From JAUSKF01 sp964355005 (lineage in GTDB: Bacteria > Patescibacteriota > Minisyncoccia > UBA6257 > WO2-44-18), in contig CAYHBX010000012.1 of the NCBI GenBank assembly GCA_964355005.1, forward strand, positions 1 to 19,480: a stretch of 19,480 nucleotides of DNA, given 5' to 3'. The notes beneath the pieces were generated by a model. That model was given only the letters and a program-made list of their open reading frames with translations, ran no database searches and had not been told where the DNA came from. Below, piece after piece: positions 14,412-19,317 of this stretch (within the stretch, counting starts at the first letter, position 1; each line of letters begins with the position of its first letter). Made by a program: the position numbers and the translations under genes.

Positions 14412-14422
14412 CTTCGCTTTTT

Positions 14423-14430
14423 ATTATAAA
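14423..14430. promoter_or_regulatory. Divergent -10 region between gatB and the fusion gene
   Basis: The minus strand has a perfect TATAAT (14423-14428) 11 bases before the gatB ATG. The plus strand reads TATAAA (14425-14430) in the same place. Neither has a good -35 box at 17 bases, so only the gatB assignment is reasonably supported. Confidence 0.4.
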
Positions 14431-14469
14431 ATACAAACGTTCATTTAAAAAGTAGGAAGGGGAACCGAA

Positions 14470-15393
14470 ATGCGCGGAAGAATTATGTATTGCGCTATGC
14501 CCACCAGACTTCAGCATTTACGAAGCCGTGTGCAAAAGATCGCCTGGAGATGCGGCTACGCCCCGACGATCCCCTTTGATGTCGGACCGTTCAAATATTT
14601 TGAAGGAGGGATCATTGGAAGGGCAAGAACTCTGAAATTTATGATCGGCTACATGAAGCTGTGCCAGTCGGTCGGTATCTTCGGAATTTCCGACGGAGTG
14701 ATGGGTGAATTGAAGGTCGCCCTGGATGAAGGCAAAGAAATCCGCGTCTTCCACGGACTGGATCCGGAATGGGAAAAGAAATACGAAGAACTCAAACGCA
14801 AATACAGCGACCTGCTCGGCCGGCTGCGCGGAAAAAATCATATCATCGCTCTTGTCGGCCCTAGAGCCATAGGGAAAACCTTTTGGTCCGATCTCCTGCT
14901 GAAACATTTCAGCAACCGGCTGGGAAGGGTAAAAAATACCACCACCAGAACGCCGCGCGATAAGAACGATCATAGATCCTATAAATTCGTAAGCGTGGAA
15001 GAATTCAAAAAAGGCATAAAGGAATATCAATTCTTGGAATGGGACAAGTATCAGGGCAGTTACTACGGCTCCTCTCTGAAAGAAATGCGCAGGATTCTCA
15101 ACAAAACTTCGGGAATTTTCGCGATTACCCCAAAGGGCGCGCTGGAACTGAACGGACACCGCCTGGAGATCAATCTGACGATCATCCTGCTGATTCCCGG
15201 ATCGGATAAGGTACTGCTACAGAACTTTGACCGCCGTGGCATCACTGATCCGAAAAAGCGCGCTGAACTTCTGGAAGACGCTAAGAAATTCACCCTGCCC
15301 TCGGAAGTCCGTCACCAGAAAATCATAATTACCGGCGACACCGAAAAAGACACGAGAAGCATTCTGAAAATTGTTGAACCCCTGATCGTCTAA
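14470..15393 (+). CDS. Deoxyribosyltransferase-like domain fused to guanylate-kinase-like domain
   Basis: The 307-residue product has two parts. Residues 1-97 resemble the nucleoside 2-deoxyribosyltransferase/DUF4406-type Rossmann fold, with an N-terminal strand (RIMYCAMPTRLQHL) and a final block SDGVMGELKVALDEGKEI, in which E80 is the candidate nucleophile. A charged linker (99-121) follows. Residues 123-307 look like guanylate kinase: P-loop GPRAIGKT (130-137), GMP-site residues in TTTRTPR (157-163), Y171, FLEW (188-191) and SYYGSS, plus a lid-like stretch DRRGITDPKKR. The key residues appear to be kept, so kinase activity is possible. The ATG at 14470 has a GGGGA site six bases upstream. 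The gene is monocistronic, divergent from gatB, and ends in a terminator. The exact substrates are unknown. Confidence 0.8.
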   Translation: MRGRIMYCAMPTRLQHLRSRVQKIAWRCGYAPTIPFDVGPFKYFEGGIIGRARTLKFMIGYMKLCQSVGIFGISDGVMGELKVALDEGKEIRVFHGLDPEWEKKYEELKRKYSDLLGRLRGKNHIIALVGPRAIGKTFWSDLLLKHFSNRLGRVKNTTTRTPRDKNDHRSYKFVSVEEFKKGIKEYQFLEWDKYQGSYYGSSLKEMRRILNKTSGIFAITPKGALELNGHRLEINLTIILLIPGSDKVLLQNFDRRGITDPKKRAELLEDAKKFTLPSEVRHQKIIITGDTEKDTRSILKIVEPLIV

Positions 15394-15403
15394 TAAAAAA
15401 AAT

Positions 15404-15434
15404 CCGCCCTCGACGCGTAGTCGGGGCGGTTTTT
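15404..15434 (+). terminator. Terminator of the fusion gene
   Basis: The stem CCGCCC-T-CGAC/GTCG-GGGCGG (15404-15414 and 15420-15429) has a bulged T and is followed by TTTTT. An A-run on the left may serve the convergent NUDIX operon as well. It is nearly the same as the terminator at 19147. Confidence 0.88.
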
Positions 15435-15455
15435 ATTTATAGCGCGCTGGTCAAA

Positions 15456-15896
15456 CTAACTGATTATCTCCAGCACTCTCCACAGCTTACGGCTCCACGA
15501 AGGATCGCAGTCGTCTTTTTTTACATACGCGGCGATCTCTTCAGCCGTCATCCACTTCACGAATTCATGCTTTTCCGGCTCCATCAGCTTCGGCTCACCT
15601 TCATAGCTGACGACCTCAAACACCGTCCACCAATGCGTCTTTTCGCCGCGACTGCACTCAACGTCCATCACTGGGATCTCCGCGAGCCGGATCATATTAA
15701 TAATCCGGATGCCGGTCTCTTCCGCTGCTTCACGCCTAGCCGCTTCACCGACCTCTTCTCCGGGATTTTTGTGTCCCGCCGGCATCGCCAGACCCTTCGG
15801 CTGAACTTTCCGGTACAGGCAAAGGAATTTCTTCGGGTCAGCTTTATTGCGGATAAAAATTCCAACACTCCGGCACGGCAATTCGCTTTTAGCCAT
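15456..15896 (-). CDS. NUDIX hydrolase
   Basis: NUDIX enzymes hydrolyse nucleoside diphosphates linked to another moiety, often damaged or non-canonical nucleotides. The 146-residue product is a single domain with a perfect NUDIX box, starting at G41 and ending with REAAEETGI (G-x5-E-x7-REUXEEXGU). The substrate cannot be read from the sequence. The ATG at 15894-15896 overlaps the stop codon of the upstream deoxyribosyltransferase-like gene by eight bases, and GGAGG (15902-15906) lies five bases upstream, so the two are translationally coupled. It is the last gene of the minus-strand salvage group. Confidence 0.92.
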   Translation of the reverse strand: MAKSELPCRSVGIFIRNKADPKKFLCLYRKVQPKGLAMPAGHKNPGEEVGEAARREAAEETGIRIINMIRLAEIPVMDVECSRGEKTHWWTVFEVVSYEGEPKLMEPEKHEFVKWMTAEEIAAYVKKDDCDPSWSRKLWRVLEIIS

Positions 15897-16401
15897 GGGG
15901 GCCTCCGTTCACCCAATAACTCAACCAATTATCCCAGACCGACTCAAAGTTCAACGCGTTTTCTTTCGGGCACTGGACTGTAAAAATCATTTTCTTTTCC
16001 GTATTATCAACTGCGGCCATCACACAATCCTTATCATTCGGCTTCATCATTAGAACAAACATTCCTTGACCGCTAGCATAACCGATCTCCAGAAGCGTAT
16101 TATCACCAATGTACCCAAAACTCTTTTTTTGCCCTTCTCCGGGCAAGGGATTAAAGATCAGACAGACCCCGTCCAAGCCATGAACCTTGTCGATCTTTTT
16201 GAGGTGCGTCAGCACGAGGCCGGAAGTAGTGCGGTTGGACAGCTTGGGGCGAAGCCTCTCGGGCTTTCTAATAATTTTTTTACGGTGAAACTTAAAATCA
16301 GGATAGAAAACCAGGACTTCCTTCTTCACTAAAGAAGCAACGAATTTTTCCAGCTCCGCCTTAAATCGCTGACTGCAACAGATCACGATGGGACGGGACA
16401 T
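15889..16401 (-). CDS. Nucleoside 2-deoxyribosyltransferase-like protein
   Basis: The 170-residue product has an N-terminal strand IVICCSQRF, a middle segment HLKKIDKVHGLDGVCLIFNP and the block GYIGDNTLLEIGYASGQG (97-112). This order resembles the nucleoside 2-deoxyribosyltransferase-like Rossmann superfamily, in which a glutamate in the EIGYA block (here E105) is the nucleophile. These enzymes cut or exchange the N-glycosidic bond of deoxynucleosides or nucleotides. Assignment rests on motif pattern only. The ATG at 16399-16401 has GGAGG four bases upstream. The end overlaps the NUDIX start by eight bases, and the deaminase gene lies 53 bases upstream on the same strand. Confidence 0.72.
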   Translation of the reverse strand: MSRPIVICCSQRFKAELEKFVASLVKKEVLVFYPDFKFHRKKIIRKPERLRPKLSNRTTSGLVLTHLKKIDKVHGLDGVCLIFNPLPGEGQKKSFGYIGDNTLLEIGYASGQGMFVLMMKPNDKDCVMAAVDNTEKKMIFTVQCPKENALNFESVWDNWLSYWVNGGPHG

Positions 16402-16454
16402 TCAGCCTCCATGGTAGTTAAAGTTCTGCCTACAAATTAACAAGAAAGGTCTGG

Positions 16455-17030
16455 CTAGACAAGGTGCTCCCCGAACTTTTCATGGGGAATATCTTTAAAC
16501 AATCCACCGCCGCCGCGCGAACGTTTAATGCCACGGCCAAGAACTTTCAGCAATGCCTCCGCTCCGCCGGGCCATTCTTCTAATTTCACGCCTTTTTTAG
16601 CCAACATGCTTTCGGTCGCTTCTTTCGCTTTGGCGTTGGCGTACACTCCGGCATAAACAATTCTTGCTATCCCCTTTTGCATCAAAACCTTGGCACAATC
16701 CACGCAAGGCGAACCAACGGTATAAGCGGTGGCTCCCGTCAGATCTTCCCGCACGGCGTTCAGCACCGCGTTTACCTCGCCATGCAAAGTACGGACGCAA
16801 TGATTGTCCTGCAAAAGATGTCCCGCCTCATCACATGTCTCCAGCCCGGAAACAGAACCGTTATAGCCGGTGCCAACCACGTGTTTATCCTTGTTAACCA
16901 AAACACAGGCGGTCCGTAACCTATCACAAGAACCGCGGTTAGAAAGCCACCAGGCCTGCACCATAAAAGTCTCATCCCAATTAGGCTTGCCCTGGACCTG
17001 CTGAATGGGTTTTTGATCTTTCGCGTTCAT
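16455..17030 (-). CDS. dCMP/cytidine deaminase-family protein (ComEB-like)
   Basis: dCMP deaminases convert dCMP to dUMP, feeding dTMP synthesis. The 191-residue product has WDETFMVQAWWLSNRGSCDRLRTACVLV at the N-terminal part, then HCVRTLHGEVNAV (77-89) and SPCVDCAK (107-114). The zinc ligands would be H83, C109 and C112, with E85 as the proton shuttle. The usual HAE triplet is HGE. C66, H71 and C78 may form the structural zinc site found in dCMP deaminases. Residues 1-16 (MNAKDQKPIQQVQGKP) precede the usual family start and resemble a linker in DnaE. The C-terminal tail (RGIKRSRGGGG onward) is longer than normal. The ATG has no Shine-Dalgarno site and sits against an inverted-repeat arm. First gene of the minus-strand salvage group. 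Confidence 0.88.
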   Translation of the reverse strand: MNAKDQKPIQQVQGKPNWDETFMVQAWWLSNRGSCDRLRTACVLVNKDKHVVGTGYNGSVSGLETCDEAGHLLQDNHCVRTLHGEVNAVLNAVREDLTGATAYTVGSPCVDCAKVLMQKGIARIVYAGVYANAKAKEATESMLAKKGVKLEEWPGGAEALLKVLGRGIKRSRGGGGLFKDIPHEKFGEHLV

Positions 17031-17136
17031 CCCGTTAGAAATATTGACCGACCAACGACTTTAATAAAATCATATAATTTTTATTGCAGATTATCCTTTA
17101 GTCCTTCTAACTCGATTGAGTAGAATTTCTAACGGG
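17031..17136 (-). promoter_or_regulatory. Inverted-repeat leader of the deaminase gene
   Basis: CCCGTTAGAAAT (17031-17042) and its exact reverse complement ATTTCTAACGGG (17125-17136) bracket an 82-base stretch. The near arm touches the start codon at 17028-17030. A second hairpin (TTCTACTC pairing with GAGTTAGAA, with one bulge, about 17104-17128) overlaps the far arm, so two folds compete. A TATAAT on the minus strand (17150-17155) would place the whole element in the mRNA leader. Confidence 0.5.
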
Positions 17137-17164
17137 ACTCATTACCTGAATTATATCAGAAATC

Positions 17165-17190
17165 AAAAACCGCCCCAACGGGCGGTTTTT
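17165..17190. terminator. Bidirectional terminator behind rplK
   Basis: The perfect stem AAAAACCGCCC/GGGCGGTTTTT (17165-17175 and 17180-17190) with a four-base loop lies five bases after the rplK stop. On the minus strand the T-run closes the secE-nusG-rplK unit. Confidence 0.9.
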
Positions 17191-17195
17191 GCTGA

Positions 17196-17624
17196 CTACC
17201 TTTCAATGACCTCTATCCCCATGTTTTTTGCCGTTCCCGCGATAATGCGCATTGCCGCTTCAATGTTGTCGGTGTTAAGGTCCACCATTTTACGCTCCGC
17301 GATTGCCCGCAGATCTGCTTTAGTAACCTTTCCAACTTTTTGCTTCAGCGGGTCCCCTGCGCCTTTCTCAATACCAGCTGCCTTCTTCAACAAAGCCGAT
17401 GCCGGAGGAGTTTTTAATTTGAAATCAAAAGTCCGGTCTTCGTAAACGGTAATTTCCGCCGGCACAACATCCCCGGTCATATCCTTAGTGGCCTCGTTAA
17501 ACTTCTTGCAGAAGTCCTGAATATTAATGCCCATCGGACCCAAAGCCGTGCCGATCGGCGGCGCCGGATTAGCCTTCCCGGCCTCAATCTGCAACTTCAA
17601 AATTTTCTTAATTGGTTTTGCCAT
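17196..17624 (-). CDS. rplK: 50S ribosomal protein uL11
   Basis: uL11 forms the base of the ribosomal stalk and is needed for the GTPase centre and stringent-response sensing. The 142-residue product is full length. It has an N-terminal domain with GKANPAPPIGTALGPMGINI (the proline-rich antibiotic/stalk helix region) and a C-terminal rRNA-binding domain (LKTPPASALLKKAAG onward). It ends the secE-nusG-rplK unit. In most bacteria rplA (uL1) follows directly, but here a terminator and then an unrelated operon follow. The leader contains a palindrome and long hairpin. No Shine-Dalgarno site precedes the ATG at 17622-17624. Confidence 0.96.
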   Translation of the reverse strand: MAKPIKKILKLQIEAGKANPAPPIGTALGPMGINIQDFCKKFNEATKDMTGDVVPAEITVYEDRTFDFKLKTPPASALLKKAAGIEKGAGDPLKQKVGKVTKADLRAIAERKMVDLNTDNIEAAMRIIAGTAKNMGIEVIER

Positions 17625-17636
17625 GATGAGTTTTAT

Positions 17637-17683
17637 CCAAGAGCGCAGCGATTGGTTTTAAAACCATCACCCCGCCCTCTTGG
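17637..17683. repeat. Hairpin with central palindrome in the rplK leader
   Basis: CCAAGAG (17637-17643) and CTCTTGG (17677-17683) close a structure around the perfect 12-base palindrome GGTTTTAAAACC (17654-17665), which extends by GAT/ATC with one bulge. It ends 13 bases before the rplK start codon. A role in attenuation or translation control is possible but not shown. Confidence 0.5.
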
Positions 17684-17787
17684 CTTGTAAAACAAAGAAT
17701 ATCCTAATAAACAATAAAAATCAAGTACTAAATCAAAAAGGATCCAGACGCGCGCTTAGAGAGCGGGGTTTCCGTCCACTTCGTGGA

Positions 17788-18339
17788 CTACAACTTCGTA
17801 ACCTGCAAGGAGTCCAACTCCACCACGGTGTCACGGCCGAAGATCGGCACCAAAACCTTAACTTTGCCTTTTTCTTCGTCAATTTCAGCAACCTTGGCAT
17901 CATAATCCTTGAAAGGACCATCGGTGATCTTAACCGTCTCACCGACCTGCAACTCTACGCGGAACTTAGTTTCCTCGTCGCCGCCCATTTTTTTCATCAG
18001 AACATCGATCTCGTCTTTAGAAAGAGGGGTCGGCTTGGTAGAGTCGGGACCGACAAAACCGGTAACCCGGGGGGTGTTGCGGACGACGTACCAAGTATCT
18101 TCGGTAAGTATCATTTCCACTAGAACATATCCGGGATAGATCTTTTCTTCTACTTCCCGGCGACGTCCGTTTTTTATCTTGATCCGCTTCTCCTTCGGAA
18201 CAATAACGTTGAAAATTTTGTCGCCCATCGCCAAAGACTCAACGCGCTGCGTTAAATAACGCGCCACCGCGTCTTCATAACCGGAATAAGTATGGACGGC
18301 AAACCACTCGCGCTCTTTTTTGTTTTCTGCTTCCGTCAT
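17788..18339 (-). CDS. nusG: Transcription elongation/termination factor NusG
   Basis: NusG binds RNA polymerase and links it to Rho or the ribosome. The 183-residue product has an NGN domain (EREWFAVHTYSGYEDAVARYL to TPRVTGFVG) and a C-terminal KOW domain with VGETVKITDGPFKDYDAKVAEID. Length is typical of compact NusG. It starts ten bases downstream of the secE stop and has no Shine-Dalgarno site, so translation may be coupled to secE or begin by another route. About 160 bases with a hairpin separate it from rplK. Confidence 0.96.
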   Translation of the reverse strand: MTEAENKKEREWFAVHTYSGYEDAVARYLTQRVESLAMGDKIFNVIVPKEKRIKIKNGRRREVEEKIYPGYVLVEMILTEDTWYVVRNTPRVTGFVGPDSTKPTPLSKDEIDVLMKKMGGDEETKFRVELQVGETVKITDGPFKDYDAKVAEIDEEKGKVKVLVPIFGRDTVVELDSLQVTKL

Positions 18340-18349
18340 AAATTAGAAA

Positions 18350-18532
18350 TTAAATAATTTGACTCAAAAGATAGGTAAAAGCGGTATCCAAAACCCCCAA
18401 AAAGAAAGCGATGGCCAACGAAAACACGACCACGATCGCCGTCAGTCTTAAGGTTTCAGGCAAAGTCGGCCAATTAACCCGCTGGAATTCCTGCTTGGCC
18501 TCCTGCAGAAACAATTGAACCTTACTAAACAT
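18350..18532 (-). CDS. secE: Preprotein translocase subunit SecE
   Basis: SecE clamps the SecY channel in the membrane. The 60-residue product is the short single-spanning form: an amphipathic helix (LFLQEAKQEFQRVNWPTLPET, with the conserved VNWPT) and one membrane helix (LTAIVVVFSLAIAFFLGVLDT). The order secE-nusG-rplK is the common bacterial one and supports the call. A strong promoter ends eight bases before the ATG, predicting a leaderless transcript. Confidence 0.94.
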   Translation of the reverse strand: MFSKVQLFLQEAKQEFQRVNWPTLPETLRLTAIVVVFSLAIAFFLGVLDTAFTYLLSQII

Positions 18533-18540
18533 TACTACCT

Positions 18541-18569
18541 ATTCTATACCACGATTTAGGAAAAGTCAA
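18541..18569 (-). promoter_or_regulatory. Leaderless promoter of secE-nusG-rplK
   Basis: On the minus strand TTGACT (18564-18569, 5/6), 17 bases and TAGAAT (18541-18546, 5/6) lie eight bases upstream of the secE ATG. The start point would be one or two bases before the ATG. It is back to back with the consensus promoter at 18577-18606. Confidence 0.75.
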
Positions 18570-18576
18570 CGGCATA

Positions 18577-18606
18577 TTGACAAAATAGGCGGAAGTATGC
18601 TATAAT
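18577..18606 (+). promoter_or_regulatory. Consensus extended promoter of the small-gene pair
   Basis: A perfect TTGACA (18577-18582), 18 bases and a perfect TATAAT (18601-18606) preceded by TGC form an extended -10 promoter. It is the strongest promoter match in the window. Predicted transcription start is near 18613, followed at once by a hairpin (CATCAG/CTGATG, 18615-18620 and 18626-18631). Confidence 0.88.
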
Positions 18607-18645
18607 TGCCGTAGCATCAGGTGTTCTGATGGCACCTTAAAAACA

Positions 18646-18675
18646 ACCGCAAAACCATTCTCTAACCCAAAAGGA
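18646..18675 (+). repeat. Leader repeat, copy 1
   Basis: A 30-base sequence beginning ACCGCAAAACCA and ending AAAAGGA directly precedes the first small gene and supplies its Shine-Dalgarno site. It matches copy 2 at 28 of 30 positions. Confidence 0.85.
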
Positions 18676-18682
18676 ATCGGAA

Positions 18683-18916
18683 ATGCCGGAAATCAAAATC
18701 GGAACAGAGAGCTGGACGGCCATGACCATAGACGAAGAAGAGTTCGAGATCATCAAGTTGGTCGTCCAGGAAGAGGGCGGGCACAAAAGCCTGGCCGGCA
18801 TTCAGAAGGCGATTCAAAAGGTAGAGGCTTTGAAGCCTGACTGGGAAAAATCCCGACTACAAACCCTCTGCCTGCTGGCCCGATGTGAAATCACCGGCGG
18901 AGCAGTCCGTCACTAA
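18683..18916 (+). CDS. Small acidic protein of unknown function, 77 residues
   Basis: I do not recognise this protein. It is soluble, acidic and probably helical (TIDEEEFEIIKLVVQEEGG, then GIQKAIQKVEALKPDW), with two cysteines (LCLLARCE) near the C-terminus. The ATG at 18683 has AAGGA (18671-18675) seven bases upstream. It is the first gene behind the strongest promoter in the window. Its 30-base leader is repeated before the next gene, so both are likely expressed at high level. I infer no function. Confidence 0.7.
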   Translation: MPEIKIGTESWTAMTIDEEEFEIIKLVVQEEGGHKSLAGIQKAIQKVEALKPDWEKSRLQTLCLLARCEITGGAVRH

Positions 18917-18922
18917 CCCCTC

Positions 18923-18952
18923 ACCGCAAAACCACTCTCTAACCCGAAAGGA
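18923..18952 (+). repeat. Leader repeat, copy 2
   Basis: Second copy of the 30-base leader, starting seven bases after the stop codon of the first small gene and ending in the Shine-Dalgarno site of the second. The differences from copy 1 are one T-to-C and one A-to-G. Confidence 0.85.
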
Positions 18953-18959
18953 GATCAGT

Positions 18960-19136
18960 ATGGCCCAGCGCTACCTGTCATACCTGAAGGAGAACACCCA
19001 GGGAACGTCCGAAATCGTCTTCCAGGAGCCGACCCAGATGAGCGACGAAGCCATCCAAGAGATGGACGAGTTTCTCCGCAAGACCGGGAAGATCGGCGAA
19101 GACGAGGAGATCGCGATCACGTACGACCTGGAGTAA
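18960..19136 (+). CDS. Small acidic protein of unknown function, 58 residues
   Basis: I do not recognise this protein. Its 58 residues begin MAQRYLSYLKENTQ and are strongly acidic towards the end (IGEDEEIAITYDLE), with a helical middle (SDEAIQEMDEFLRKTG). The ATG at 18960 is preferred because AAAGGAG (18947-18953) lies six bases upstream; the frame is open further up to 18885, but that would overlap the first small gene. It is cotranscribed with that gene and ends before a strong terminator. The two products are not obviously similar in sequence, although their leaders are. Confidence 0.7.
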   Translation: MAQRYLSYLKENTQGTSEIVFQEPTQMSDEAIQEMDEFLRKTGKIGEDEEIAITYDLE

Positions 19137-19146
19137 TATGTACCAA

Positions 19147-19178
19147 CCGCCCACGACGTAAGTCGGGGCGGTTTTTTT
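19147..19178 (+). terminator. Terminator of the small-gene pair
   Basis: The stem CCGCCC-A-CGAC/GTCG-GGGCGG (19147-19157 and 19162-19171) with a bulged A and loop GTAA is followed by seven T. It differs from the terminator at 15404 only in the bulge and loop. Confidence 0.92.
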
Positions 19179-19183
19179 GTTTT

Positions 19184-19229
19184 AAAAAGCGCAACGCGCT
19201 ACCCGGTGCCAAATGTATTTGGCACCGGG
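19184..19229 (-). terminator. Compound hairpin/terminator in the gyrB trailer
   Basis: On the minus strand a perfect 13-base stem (arms 19202-19214 and 19217-19229, only two bases between them) is followed by a short stem AGCGC/GCGCT (19188-19192 and 19196-19200) and a T-run (19184-19187). The second part looks like a terminator. The first is unusually strong and may protect the mRNA end. Confidence 0.6.
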
Positions 19230-19258
19230 CTACCTACTTTGCCAACTACCACCCCATA

Positions 19259-19317
19259 ATCTAATCGAGGCGACGCACCGGGTTTCGAACAAGATTCCGA
19301 AGCGTAGCCCATTAGAT
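19259..19317 (-). repeat. Imperfect hairpin over the gyrB stop codon
   Basis: ATCTAAT (19259-19265) pairs with ATTAGAT (19311-19317). Inside it GGCGACGC (19269-19276) pairs with GCGTAGCC (19302-19309) with one mismatch. The outer right arm contains the gyrB stop codon. Confidence 0.4.

Noticed and set aside
17031..17136. Miniature inverted-repeat transposable element before the deaminase gene
   Set aside because: No target-site duplication is visible and no second copy occurs in the window. It is kept as an alternative, not called.
19259..19317. tRNA-like fold at the gyrB end (7-base outer stem and a TTCGAA-like loop)
   Set aside because: The interior is only 45 bases, the T-stem does not pair, and there is no anticodon arm. 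The right arm overlaps the gyrB stop codon.
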